Of a stretch of DNA of 64,000 nucleotides, positions 1 to 10,479 are shown piece after piece. The notes below the pieces were generated by a model, which was not told the DNA's origin, did not search any database, and saw only the letters and a program-made list of their open reading frames with translations. Source of the stretch: Garcia nutans (Eukaryota; Streptophyta; Magnoliopsida; Malpighiales; Euphorbiaceae); the NCBI GenBank assembly GCA_947685225.1, contig CANTUV010000053.1, forward strand, positions 9,037,501 through 9,101,500, in the 5' to 3' direction. Numbering within the stretch: the stretch's first letter is position 1; every line of letters begins with the position of its first letter. Both the position numbers and the translations under genes were made by a program.

Positions 1-389
1 GAAACCAAAACCAAATAGAATTTGGTTTCAGAAAAACTGCGCTGGCAAAAACATTACTGGCGAAAACTGTGAGGATTTGCAAGAATCATTGTAGGTGGGC
101 ACTGGGCGGCCAGCCATAATTGGCTTGGGGCCAATTCACCGCAGGAAATTCCTGCGGCAACCGTTTCGCCTATAGGAAATTCTCCGTCGCCGATTTTTAT
201 TTTTATTTTTTATTAGTATTTTTTATTATATATTTTTTTTATTTTATTAACTTTACCATTTTTATTTTTATTAAAAATTATAAATAATAAATACTAAAAT
301 AAATATTATTTAATTAAAATACCTCAAAAATTATTTTGGACTATATAAAAATTAACGGACCAGACTGGGTCAAAAATTAAGGGTCTACA
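1..389 (-). mobile_element. Tat-type LTR, partial (element 5' edge at 389)
   Basis: Read on the minus strand, an LTR begins at 389 with TGTAGACCC and runs off the window at position 1. The same start, and much of the following sequence, is present in the longer LTR at 6911-9113, whose edge lies at 9113. The insertion interrupts a Tat protease reading frame, so this LTR belongs to a separate copy that landed in an older element. A perfect 19-bp palindrome lies at 139-157. The other edge and any target duplication are outside the window. Confidence 0.75.
139..157. repeat. Perfect palindrome in Tat LTR
   Basis: CCGCAGGAAATTCCTGCGG is self-complementary around a central A (9-bp arms). A longer version built on the same core sits at 8863-8895 in the other LTR copy, so the palindrome is a family feature. 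Confidence 0.8.
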
Positions 390-518
390 GGCGGACCCAT
401 CATTAACCAGTACACATGGAGTCCTTTTCCCTTTGATTTCTATTTTGATAAAGAGAGGCTGGATGTGATCTCTCCCCTCTTCTGTTAAATCCGCATCTGA
501 GAAAGATACCGCTCCCAT
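390..518 (-). pseudogene. Tat retrotransposon aspartic protease fragment
   Basis: The minus-strand frame carries LFIKIEIKGKR followed by VLVNDGSA, the signature of the aspartic protease region of plant Tat/Athila-like polyproteins. The usual active-site pattern is D-x-G-S-A; here N-D-G-S-A is read, so the first Asp position appears altered or shifted. The frame is cut immediately afterwards by the LTR edge at 389. It lies downstream of the gag remnant (599-2530) in the correct gag-protease order, so it is the continuation of the same broken polyprotein. Confidence 0.7.
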
Positions 519-598
519 ATTAACTTCGCTCTTCTCTTAAATATCTTCACATTTCATTACTCCCTCAATTTTTATGATGTCGATCAGCTCATCTAGTG

Positions 599-1339
599 TT
601 ATGGAGGTAGAAATTGGCATGCTAGTAAGGCCTTGGCCATAGTTTCTCGGTGCTTTTTAGAAGTAACCAATAAATCCCAAATGCTAACTCTTGCTTGGGT
701 TTTTTTCAATTGCTTGAGGATGGTATCATCTACCTTTTCTTTATTCCCTACTTCAACTTCCTTTCCTTTATTAATTTCTACCTCCTTAGGCGGTGGCCTT
801 GCATAAGGCTTACTGGATCTAGTGTTCATTACCTCATCTTCTTCGGGCTCGGACCAGATCCATTCTTCCTTCTTGGGTGCAAGATCTTCATCACTATCGC
901 TTGAGTCCCAAAACCCATTCACAACACAAATTGCTACTTCTTTACTCACCATAACTTGTTTAATTTCACCAAATATCTTTTCTTCTTTGATTGCTTCTCC
1001 ACCCACATCTTGAAAAGAAGACATGACAAAACCTTCATGCAAACCTCCTCCAATCATGAAGGTTGCCGGTGGTGGTACTCTATTAAACCTTAGTTTTGGA
1101 TTGTCTTTAGTGTTCGGCTTATTGGGCTCAGGCAGCTTTCCACTATCAATCAAATTTTGGATCTCATGCCTCAACCTCACACATCTATCCGTGTCGTGCC
1201 CTTGCATTTGATGAAATTGACAAAATTCTTTAGTGTCAAAATTAGGTGGGAGAGGATTAGGCAAAGGACGAGGATTTAAGGGTTGTAACATTCCCTTCCT
1301 TTGAAGCTTATTGAGAACCCAAGATAGCGGTTTCCCCAA
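599..1339 (-). pseudogene. Tat gag, C-terminal part with zinc-knuckle-like motif
   Basis: This 246-codon minus-strand frame contains FCQFHQMQGHDTDRC, the C-x2-H-type knuckle that ends plant Tat gag proteins (C, H, H and C all present), followed by the usual RLRHEIQNLIDSGKL stretch. The remainder is charged and low in complexity, including an acidic block near the middle. It is out of frame with the upstream gag segment at 1547-1822, so gag is broken. Family role: the nucleocapsid part of gag binds element RNA in the particle. Assignment to gag is firm; the sub-lineage is less so. Confidence 0.8.
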
Positions 1340-1546
1340 TTTTGAAAATTATCTTCTTGTTCCTTGGCTAGTAACATTAACACCAACTACCTTTTGCATG
1401 CCTTGGTTACCAGACTGATAGTTTCCCTTCTCGTTCCTTCTTGTTGAAAAATGATTCTTCTCTCTTTCCCATCCTTCAATTTGCAAACCAGCTTAGAGGA
1501 GATCTTTGAAATCACGAATGAGTGTATGAGACATCCTTTCACAAAG

Positions 1547-2530
1547 TCAAGGCAACACCCCTCTCACAATCATCCTTATTTGATCATATTCATCGGACCT
1601 CTTCTTGAGCAAAACAGCCTTATTTCTCCATCTTTTCACATAGTCCACAAATTTTTCATTTGGCCTTTGTCTAATGGACTTAACTTCCATTAATGTAACT
1701 TCCATCTCAACGTTGTATCCATATTGTTGGATAAAGGCCTTGTATAGCAGATCCCAACTCTTTTGTGTTCCTTCTTCCAAGGTATTGAACCAATTTTGGA
1801 TAACGGGATCCAATGAGAGCATAAAGTACCTTAGAGTTTGAGCCTTAGTAGCTCGGGTAGGTTACATAGTAGTGATATACTGCTTCACATAGAGGTGAGG
1901 ATTTTCGATTCCATCAAACTTTGCAAAAGATTTAATCTTGAATTTGTATGGCACTTCTTCGTCTAGCTCAAATAATTTGTGAACTTTGAACATTTCTTCG
2001 GTTTTCAGCTTCTTCTCAAATTTCTTTTCTAAATCCGCAATCATCTTTTCAACATCAGAAGTCTCAGTTTTCTCCATAATTGATCTTTCAACAATCTTCA
2101 GTTCTTTCTTATTGTCTTGAGGATCTTGCAAGTATTGAGTCCAATCATCATCATCATCAACGATCACCTTATCATCATCAAAAACCACTTCACCAACTTT
2201 AGCCTTCCCTTTGTCCTTTGGCTTCTTAGTGCTAGCAGATGCTTCGGCATGATTTCCTAAAATTGCAGCCAATTGGTTCTTCATGGTCTCAGCCAGGGCC
2301 TCTTTTATTTCTTCCATCTTGGCATTGAGGGCGTCGTCCACCATTCTTTGAATTTGTTTGGCCTCCATTGCTTTTGGTGAGCAAGTGATTGAGTTGCTAC
2401 TAGATTCTTCATCTCTGGCGTAGGTTGACTTGTCGTAATCTTTTGAACTGTCATAATCCAGGGCTGTGACCCAGAGAGGATCAATGATATGAGATGCAAA
2501 TGTATGCATGTGTGCACAAACAATCAACAA
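1547..2530 (-). pseudogene. Tat gag, N-terminal and capsid part, frameshifted
   Basis: Two minus-strand frames, 1862-2530 and 1547-1822, together read as a Tat gag. The first holds a lysine/aspartate-rich region with likely coiled-coil stretches and ends with KFDGIENPHLYVKQY. The second carries the capsid-type segment with WFNTLEEGTQKSWDLLYKAF and QRPNEKFVDYVKRW, typical of the retrotransposon gag family. A stop or frameshift separates them around 1823-1861, and a further break lies at 1340-1546 before the zinc-knuckle part. Capsid proteins of this type assemble the cytoplasmic particle. The element cannot make intact gag. Confidence 0.8.
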
Positions 2531-3370
2531 AGAAAGATAAATAGGACATTCCTTCCAACCTTATAACTTCCACACATGGATGGCGAGTTTCTTTTCCTAT
2601 GCAATATGGTTAACAAAACACCAACATGGGGTATCTTGTTTTTCGAATAATTCCCTCGGATGTTTCAAGCAATAGTTATATTTTCAAAAATGGAAATCAG
2701 TTCATGATAATTCTCATTAATTAGGTTTTAATCCATTCAACCAACTAAAGTAGCTTTTATGCTATATTGGATTAAACTAAATAGATTTCTCACTTGAAAA
2801 AGAAACTAGTGGTTCATGCCAAAAACAAGCCCATGATTAATTATTCTTAGCATAAACTAGGTTCATAATTGATTTTTAGTATTTCATAATTGACCTAAAT
2901 AATTTGCAAGCTCTTTTGGATGAAAATAATTTTGTTTCTAAGCTATTGTAAAAATGATTTAAAAAAAAAAACATATTTTGGGCTTACAATATATGTAGGT
3001 CATATTAGAAAAAAAATAAACCTAATAAGCCATGATTTAAGCTAAGATAAAATAACCATAGTCAAACAACAAGCATTTGGGGTAAAATCCTAAGGAAAGT
3101 AAGTAGGCCAATTACATGAGCTTTAGTCTTTGGGTTAAAAGGCTTAGGTTCATATAGCAAGTATATACCAAATGGTACAAGGCTATGAGTGGTTATGCCA
3201 TGCTCGATCTCCATACCTTGAGTGAAAGTATGGTATCCCTTACATAACACAACATGGGTAACACGGGTGTCCTAACTCACGCACACGATGCAATCTAATT
3301 TGATACAATGGATAATATCATGATAGGAAAGAATAGAATAATAAAAAGACCAACGGAATCAACTTCTCTT
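2531..3370 (-). other. Untranslated leader of the Tat remnant
   Basis: About 840 bp between the primer-binding site and gag. I see no convincing reading frame or RNA gene; the sequence is AT-rich. Its position between LTR and gag identifies it as the leader. Confidence 0.55.
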
Positions 3371-3371
3371 A

Positions 3372-3389
3372 TCCCTAGTGGAGTCGCCA
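3372..3389 (-). promoter_or_regulatory. Primer-binding site, tRNA-Arg type
   Basis: The minus strand reads TGGCGACTCCACTAGGGA just after the LTR edge at 3391. It closely resembles the tRNA-Arg primer-binding site known from Tat/Ogre elements. It fixes the 3391 boundary as the 3' end of a 5' LTR and the orientation as minus. Confidence 0.7.
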
Positions 3390-3390
3390 C

Positions 3391-4850
3391 TGTGAGCGGG
3401 GATTTTTGCCCCCACTCCCGGTGGAATGGTTCTTGCGACTTTGGCACTATTTAGGCTAGAGGCCTTAGAGAACACGTCCCTAAGCCTGGAGAAAATGGAG
3501 TCGCCACCCGGATAGGCTGGGAAAAAGAAAGGTGTGAATGACTCGATTCCTAAGGAATCTCCAACCCCCTAATGTGTTCGAAAAGTTGGTACGTGTGGGG
3601 AAGGTAAGGAATGGTCCAACACCCCCACAATGCTCGGTTCTTTGGAACCAGCCTCCTTTGCAGGTCTTAATATTATAAAATTATTAAGTATAATAATATT
3701 ATCCATATTACATGAAACAATTAAAATAAAGCATCATTATATTAAAATCAAAGCAATGTCCAAACAAAGCAAATAAATGGACACCCATCCGAAGCTGGAA
3801 ACATGTTCTTACATCATCTATATCTAAACTAAATAGGACACCCACCGAAAGGTGGAAACATGTACTTTACATTGTTCCAAAAAATAAAAGTAATTGAAAT
3901 TACATAATACTTAACTAATGAGGTACCCACAAGGTGGAAACATACCTCTTACAATTTTAGTACTAAAACAAACAAATAATAATCATAATAATAAAGAAAA
4001 TAATCATCCATGGTAAATTAAATAAATCAAGCATTGAAATTAAATAAATCAACCATCAAAATATATAATAAACTACATAATCAAATCTAAAATTAAATAA
4101 AGCAAATAAAGATACAAATTTATGTTTATGACTCAATTTAGAGTCCTTTAATTAACATTTAGGGTTTTAGTATTTTAGAATTATTATTATTATTATTTAG
4201 GCTACTGTAAAGATTTTAGAAAGTTGGAATGGATTAGGGTTTTATAAATTTAAGAAAGTACTAAGGTTTTTTGGTTAATCAAATTAGGGTTTAGGTGTAA
4301 CATCATGAAATTAGGGTTTTGGAATCTTAAGACATTAGGGTTTATAATTCATGGTTACTGGATTGTGATTTTAGGTTTACTGGATTACGGCTTTAGGGTT
4401 TAGAATTACTAGATTGGATTTTAAGTTCACTGGATTAGGGTTTAGGGTATTGATGAATTTGTCATAAAGTTTTGATGCTTTAATAATTTAGGGTTTAGGA
4501 AAACTAGGGTTTACTGTATTGGGTTTTGAGAAAATTATGGTTCTTGATATTTTGGAAAACATATTTGATCATAGGATTTAAGAAAACAGTTTAGAGTTTT
4601 ATAAAAATAATTATGATTTAAAGTTTTTAGAAACTGTAAAGAAGATTAGGGTTTGGAGATTTAAGAAGACATTTGGAAATTTTGAACAAAAAGTTAGAGT
4701 TTAGATGAAAATAGTTTGGGGAAAACAATTTAGGGTTTAAAAGTTTTTGGAAACAGGAGGACAGTTTGGGTTTTTAAAGTTTCGAAAATCAGAAGAATGG
4801 CTTAGGGATTTTTGAAGTTTTGATCAATGACTTAGGTAAACTCGGGATAG
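3391..4850 (-). mobile_element. Degenerate Tat LTR (5' LTR of the gag remnant)
   Basis: The sequence from 3391 matches that from 6911 at the start (TGTGAG, then a GATTTTTGCCCCC block) and for several hundred bases, then stays similar in style (TTAGGGTTT-rich). The PBS and gag lie on its downstream side in minus orientation. On the other side lies a Tat antisense gene (5530-6650), so the LTR is flanked as both a 3' LTR and a 5' LTR would be. The upstream edge is not clear by eye; 4850 is approximate. Confidence 0.6.
4147..4740 (-). repeat. Telobox-like motif cluster in Tat LTR
   Basis: Eleven exact TAGGGTTT octamers occur in about 600 bp, all in one orientation, so the element's sense strand reads AAACCCTA. 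They are spaced irregularly, so this is not a telomere array. A weaker cluster is in the matching part of the other LTR (about 7714-8040). Confidence 0.75.
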
Positions 4851-5529
4851 ATGATATGCTTCCTCCTCCAATAGCTGATTAATCATGGTCCGCCACCTTC
4901 TTCTCAGTGATCCATCGTTATTATATTAATTGAGAAAATATTATATTAATAATAATAATGATAATAATTATAATTTGCACTTTTACTGTAACTTTTGACT
5001 TTTAAATTTTTTTTCTTTTTTACATTATTATTATTTTTTTATTTTTTTGTTTTGTATTATTGTTTTCATTATTATTACTACGGTATAATCATTGGTCCTT
5101 TCCCTCACAATTTAGAATACTAAAGTAGCAGTGATTCACAAAAACAAAAGCAATACGACAACTCAAAACCATTTCATTGTTGATTTCCTATCCTTGCGCG
5201 TCTCGGTCTCAAGGCATTCCTTATCAACTTTGGTATAGCCAATTTCCCAATATAAATTCTCTTTCCATGCTATGACCCCATACAAAAGCCATGAAATTTT
5301 CCAAGAATTTTAATTTCAGCATCAAAATTCCTTTCAACAATTTTAATTTTCCTTTAATCTTCAACAATGACATAACTCAATTTGAAGAAAATAAAAGATT
5401 TATTTAAAAATATGAAAGCCATTAATTGGGAACAAATATCTTGGTCTAAAATCAGTACTTTGAATTATTTTCAAAATATTAAATTGAACCAATTTTTTTT
5501 ACAAGCCATGGTTTCTTTTTAAAATGTGA
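4851..5529. other. AT-rich interval without recognisable gene
   Basis: I see no gene here. It lies between the degenerate Tat LTR and the plus-strand antisense gene, and may hold the eroded LTR edge plus the 5' part or upstream region of that gene. Runs of ATTATTATT occur near 4930-5070. Confidence 0.4.
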
Positions 5530-5980
5530 ATTCTAGGACATTTAAGATAAATGACTTTGAGATATGTCCCATGATTGAAGAGTTTGAGGCCATCCTTGGA
5601 CATCCAAGCAATCAACCAATGGTGTTGCCTATATTGATTTCTAGAACTCAACAAAAGATGCAGATGTTCCATATTTCAAAGCTTGAAGTTCTATAGCTGA
5701 TGAGAGGTGAGAAAATTTTGATTGGTCCCTTGATTGACTTTTGCATTTCTCACTTGGCTCCTACCAAAACTTGGGGATTCATGTTTTGTCTTTGCTTACT
5801 TGGCCAATTCTTGCATGTTTCTTCTGTTGGGGATATCGATCCATCATTATTGGATATCATGGACCAAATGAAGGAGGTTTATTGCCGATACCTGTGATCT
5901 CATCTGAGACTTTAGTTGAATTGGACCAATTTAAATTAGGATAATCAATGAGATTGGCCAGGAGTTCAATGCTGCTTCAA
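5530..5980 (+). pseudogene. Tat antisense ORF, exon 1 (DUF7745-like), broken
   Basis: The plus strand encodes INDFEICPMIEEFEAILG, then after a stop near 5694 GEKILIGPLIDFCISH, and after a frameshift near 5870 PIPVISSETLVELDQF. This order matches the plant domain I know as DUF7745, found in extra ORFs of Tat-lineage retrotransposons and in related plant proteins of unknown function. The exon appears to end at 5980 before GTAATT, in frame with the acceptor at 6250. The gene is antisense to the element's own gag-pol. It carries at least one stop and one frameshift. Confidence 0.6.
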
Positions 5981-6250
5981 GTAATTACCTAAACCCCCCT
6001 TTTGGGTTTTCAATTTAGGCTCCTTTTTTATTTTATTTATTTTATTATTCTGATTTTTGCCTAGTCCGCCCTTGCGTGTTTTTGGAACTAGCGAGCCATC
6101 CTAATTTTTTACTAAGCCGCCCTTGCGGGTTTTCAAAACTAGCAAACCACCCTAATTTTTGCCTAAGTCGTCCTTGCGGATTTTTGACCTAATGGGCTTC
6201 TTGTTTTATTATTTTTTTATTATATATTTTTTTATTATCATTTTTTTTAG
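5981..6250 (+). other. Probable intron of the antisense ORF, with ~50-bp repeats
   Basis: The interval starts GTAATT and ends in a T-rich tract plus TTTTAG, and joins two DUF7745 segments in frame. It contains about three diverged copies of a ~50-bp unit with the core CCGCCCTTGCGGG (about 6055-6190). The same unit recurs at 11150-11240 and 11915-12065. Confidence 0.55.
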
Positions 6251-6650
6251 ATTCATCTTTAGGAGCATATATGCTTACTCAACACTCCATCCATGGATTT
6301 CTCCATATACTTGCCACGACATCATTCAGCTAGGAAGCTACTCCATCCTGCTTCTTCATATGCCGACTAGGTTGACTGGATCAGCTCATGTGCTCCAGTC
6401 AACTTCCATTGGTTAGTACCTTGGTGGAAGAATTCTCGTATCACCATTCGGACGTATTTGATGTATGTTCCTCTCGCTGCTCTTCATTGAGGCACTTGCT
6501 ATGATCTTCGCCGGCTTGACCTTCAGTATGGAGCCGAGTCTCAAGTTTTCGAATTTACTCCTCACTTGGACATGCCTTGTCTGACTGAAGCATACTTGGA
6601 TCGGCTAAAGCAAAGCTGGCTTGCACACTACACTTATCACCTACCATAGA
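6251..6650 (+). pseudogene. Tat antisense ORF, exon 2 (DUF7745-like), broken
   Basis: Close match to the better preserved copy at 11271-11669: the segment for CLLNTPSMD-type residues, YLPRHHSARKLLHP, the tryptophan-rich WVPWW-type block, and a C-terminal TYHLP before the stop. In-frame TAG codons are present (one four codons into the exon), so it is dead. The homology with 11271-11850 extends about 200 bp past the stop. The two copies belong to different Tat insertions of one family. Confidence 0.6.
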
Positions 6651-6910
6651 TTTTACATTTGTCAATTTCTTTAGAAAGAATATTGTTAGGATGAAAAAAT
6701 AATGAAAGTAATAATAAGAGATTTCTTTTCCTTTCATAATTTGTCATCACCTTTCACTAATGTGTTATTTATTTTATCCATATTTGATCAAACACTTAAA
6801 ACAGTGCACATAGAACAATTTTAATATTAACTCTTTTAGTAAAGTTAAATAAATAAATAAATCAATAATCGGAGAAGGAAGAATGGGCGACAAAAAATTT
6901 CATCGCTGGC
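6651..6910. other. Tat-derived 3' flank of antisense ORF
   Basis: This resembles 11670-11860 of element A (TTTGTCATCACC, then ATAGAACAA), so it is internal Tat sequence. It ends at the LTR edge at 6911, where element A or its relative was inserted. No gene seen. Confidence 0.5.
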
Positions 6911-8817
6911 TGTGAGGCGGGATTTTTGCCCCCACTCCCGGTGGAATGGTTCTTGCGACTTTGGCACTGTTTAGGCTTGGGGCCTTAGAGAACACGGACC
7001 TAAGTTCGGAGAAAATGGAGTCGCCACCCGGACAGGCTGGAAAAAAAGAAAGGGGTGGATGACTCGATTCCTAAGGAATCCCCAACCCCCTAATGGGTTT
7101 GAAAAATTGGGTACGTGTGGGGAAGGTGAGAAATGGCCCAGCACCCCACAACGCCCGGTTCATTGGAACCGGCCTCCTTTACAGGTCTTAATATTATAAA
7201 ATTCTTAAATATAATAACATTATCCATATTACACACAATAATTAAAAGAAAGCATCATTATATTAAAATCAAAGCAATGTCCAAATAAAACAAATAAATG
7301 GACACCCATCCAAGGATGGAAACATGTCCTTACATCACATGCCTAGATAGGACACCCACCGAAAGGTAGAAACATGTCCTTTACATCGGTTCTAAAATAG
7401 AAAAGAAAATTAAATTACATGATATTTAACTAATGAGTTACCCACCAAGTGGAAACATACCTCTTACAACTTTTTGATATCTAAATCAATTGATAAAAGT
7501 AAATAATCATTCATAATAAATAAATCATTAATCAAAGCTATTAATAAAAATATAAAATAAACATCCATCCATGATAAATTAAATAAATCAAGTATTGAAT
7601 TTAAATAAATTAAAGCATAAGAAATAAATCAAAGCATAATCAAGTATGGAATTGAATAAAGCAAATAAAAGTACAATTATGGCTACTGTGACTTTTTATG
7701 GAATTAAAATAAATTAGGGTTTTATGTTTTAAAGGGTTGGTAAGACTCTTTGATTAACAAAATTAAGGTTTGAATGATGATATCATGAAACTAGGGTTTT
7801 AAACACTTTAAAATATTTTAATTTGTGATTTTTGTTTATTGGGTTCCTAAGCTACTATGTAAAATTTAGGTTTTTATGTTTTTATATTTTTTAATGTTTT
7901 AAAAGGATTAGGGTTCATAAAAATTAGGGTTTAAGGTCTTAAAAGGGTTAGTGTTCATTATTTTGAATTTTGGAAGTTGAATTTGGATTTGATATTTTGG
8001 AATTAGGGTCACGGCTGGTAATTTTAATCTTAGGGTTTGGAAGATAATTTAATATTTTATGGAATTTTATGAATTTAAACAAGTGAATTAAAGTTTTTAT
8101 AACTAGAAAAGATGTTTTAGAAGACTTTTTGAAGGAAAAAGTACCAAGTTTAAAGTTTTGAAAGAAACAGAATTTGATTTTGGTTTTGTTGAAGAATATG
8201 TTTAATTAGAGTTTTAAGGTTTTCAAGAAGAAAAAATAACAATTTTAAGCCTTTTGGATGATAAACCAACGAAATAAGGTTTTTTTTTTGGCTTTAGAAA
8301 AACTAAATTAAAGTTCAAAGGTTTTTAATTTTGATTTCATAAATTTGCTACTGTGTAAAAAAAACAATTAAAGAAAATTAATTAACACATACCTTCTTTT
8401 GATGATTTATCCAAAAACAATTCTTCTTTGATGAACTAGCTCCAAAGACAAGCCTTTTTTTTCCTTTGAATCCTCTAAATCGTGCTGCTGCTGTTCCAGA
8501 AAAGAGTTGAATTGAATTTCTTCTTTTCCTTCCTTGATTTGGTTTCAAATTTTCCAAGCTACTCTTGGATTTTTGCCTCCTCTTTTTTAATTGTCTTTGG
8601 TCCTTATTTATAGTGGTTTAAGGTTATTTTTCCTAATTAGTTAAGGTAAGTAATATTAATAATAAAAAAAAAGAAACCAAAACCTAATTGGATTAGGTTT
8701 CGAAAAATTTGCGTCGGAAAATTTGCGCTGCCGAAAAAAAACTACTGCGGAAAAACTGCGCTGGCAAAAGAATCTGCCGCAGCTGGCTGCGGTAGCACGC
8801 GCAGAGCGGGACCGTAA

Positions 8818-8856
8818 GCTATTTTGCATGCAGAAAATTTCTGCATGCGAAATAGC
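8818..8856. repeat. 39-bp near-perfect palindrome in Tat LTR
   Basis: Two 19-bp arms around one central A match at 18 of 19 positions; the arm core is GCATGCAGAAA. It sits 22-78 bp from two further palindromes. Confidence 0.85.
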
Positions 8857-8862
8857 ACAGTG

Positions 8863-8895
8863 ATTTCGCCCGCAGGAATTTCCTGCGGGCGAAAT
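8863..8895. repeat. 33-bp perfect palindrome in Tat LTR
   Basis: Arms of 16 bp (ATTTCGCCCGCAGGAA and its complement) flank one T. A shorter form, CCGCAGGAA/TTCCTGCGG, is kept in the LTR copy at 139-157. A third, CCGCAGC-TG-GCTGCGG, lies at 8777-8792. Their position, about 220-340 bp from the LTR start, suggests U3. Confidence 0.85.
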
Positions 8896-9113
8896 GCCCA
8901 CGGGCCCCGCGACGATTTTTCGCTGCCGATTTTTCCGACTCCGATTTTAATTTTTATTTTAATTTTTTGATTTTAATTTATTTATTTTTATTTTTTATTA
9001 ATAAAAATTAGATACTAAAGCAAAAATTATTTTGGACCAATTAGACAACAAAAATTATTTTGGACTAAATAAAACATATTGGACTGGATTAGGTCAAAAA
9101 TTAAGGGTCTACA

Positions 9114-9130
9114 GTTTGCCCACCTGCTTG
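9114..9130 (-). promoter_or_regulatory. Possible polypurine tract of Tat element A
   Basis: The minus strand directly before the LTR start reads AGCAGGTGGGCAAAC, mostly purine. Position is right for the plus-strand primer; the tract is interrupted by pyrimidines. Confidence 0.4.
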
Positions 9131-9204
9131 AATGATCTGAAACCTTAGTGAAAGAGAGTGAAAAGCAATAAGACTTAATTTTTGATGAAACAGTTGAGGT
9201 TTTG

Positions 9205-9815
9205 GGTTCTGGACTCAATGAATGATTCTAGGTTCTAGACCTAAGGAAAATTTGGGTTCTGGACCTGGTTCAAGTTCTAAACTCAGGGCTAATTTTAGGT
9301 TCTAGACCTAATGAAAAATTTGGGTTTTGGACCCGATTCGAGTTCTGGACTCAAGGATAATTATAGGTTCTATACCTAAGGAAAAATTTGGGTTCTGGAC
9401 CCGGTTCGAGTTCTAGACTCAATGGAGATTCTAGGTTCTGGACCTAAAGAAAATTTGGGTTCTGGACCCGGTTCGAGTTCTAAACTCAATGGAGATTCTA
9501 GGTTCTGGACCTAAGGAAAATTTGGGTTCTAGACCCGGTTCGAGTTCTGGACTCAAGGATAATTATAAGTTCTGGACCTAAGGAAAAATTTGGGTTCTGG
9601 ACCAGGTTCGAGTTCTGGACTCAAGGATAATTATAGGTTCTGGACCTAAGGAAAATTTGAGTTCTTGGCCCGGTTTGAGTTTTGGACTCAATGGAGATTC
9701 TAGGTTCTGGACCTAAAGAAAATTTGGGTTCTGGACCCAGTTCGAGTTCTAAACTCAATGGAGATTCTAGATTCTGGACCTCAGGAAAATTTGGATTCTG
9801 GACCCGAGGAATTTG
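9205..9815 (-). repeat. 67/68-bp tandem repeat array of Tat element A
   Basis: About eight and a half units start at 9231, 9299, 9366, 9434, 9501, 9569, 9636, 9703 and 9770, giving alternating 67 and 68 bp spacing. Each unit contains three sub-copies of a GTTCTGGAC-type word, so the unit itself arose from smaller repeats. An array between the coding region and the 3' LTR is known for Retand-type Tat elements. Units vary by point changes, so the array is not very recent. Confidence 0.9.
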
Positions 9816-10479
9816 GATGCTCTATCCTAAACTAGACTCGAATACTCGATCCTAAACTGGATTGGGATACTCGAGATTGGGTACTTGGACCCGAGATTGA
9901 ATTGATTTTGATTTGGGTACTTGGACCCGAGATTGGGTACTTGGACCTGAGATTGAATTTGACTAACCTTTTATCAGTTGAGAAGTTTGACTGCTCTGGC
10001 TTTTCTACGTATTGTGATTCTTCACCCTCAGAATGGATCTTAATCCTTGGAGATTTGGGTCTTCTTTGTTCTTTGAAGATGGGAGTGACACGGCCAGTGG
10101 CTTGGGGGTGTCTCCTAGGTGTGTTAGCTTCTGTGTCTTTTCTTTGGTTCTTCTTTGTTCTTGGGTTAGGATGGGACACAGCCAGTGGCTTGGCCATGTT
10201 GCCTGCCAGTGTCACCTAGTGTTTCTTTTCTTTCTTTGCTCGATCCTTCTTGACATTGTCCTTTAGGTGAGACACGGTCAGTGGCTTGGCCGTGTCACCT
10301 GCCCATGTCATGTTCTGCCAAGATTTCTTTTAAGGTGACACGGCCAAGATCGATTTGGCTTGGCCATGTCTTTCTTGATTCATGCTCTTTTTTCCTTGTT
10401 TTGATCTTTCAAGGGAGTTTTCTGCACTTTAACCACTTTTCCCTTGCAACTGCTTTTTTTATCTTTGATTCTTTACTGA
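9816..10479. other. Tat 3' region with short repeats and GACACGGCC motifs
   Basis: At 9830-9955 words such as TACTTGGACCCGAGATTG recur as a decayed continuation of the array. At about 10087-10350 the motif GACACGGCCAGTGGCTTGG and relatives recur at least four times. The same GACACGGCC core occurs in the unrelated Tekay LTRs of this window. Overlapping short frames exist on both strands, but their composition follows the repeats. Confidence 0.5.

Larger units (their letters stand above)
6911..9113 (-). mobile_element. 3' LTR of Tat element A (about 2.2 kb)
   Basis: On the minus strand the LTR begins TGTAGACCC at 9113 and ends at 6911 (plus strand TGTGAGGCGGG). The same start is at 389 and the same end at 3391. 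Internal element A sequence abuts 9114 and Tat-derived host sequence abuts 6910, with no primer-binding site there, so it is the 3' LTR. It includes teloboxes (7714-8040), GC-rich palindromes (8777-8895) and an AT-rich start. The partner 5' LTR lies outside the window. Confidence 0.75.

Noticed and set aside
4147..4740. Interstitial telomere array
   Set aside because: TAGGGTTT copies are scattered with irregular spacing in an LTR, not head-to-tail arrays.
9205..9815. CRISPR-like array
   Set aside because: Units are contiguous, diverged 67/68-bp tandem repeats without unique spacers, in a plant retrotransposon.
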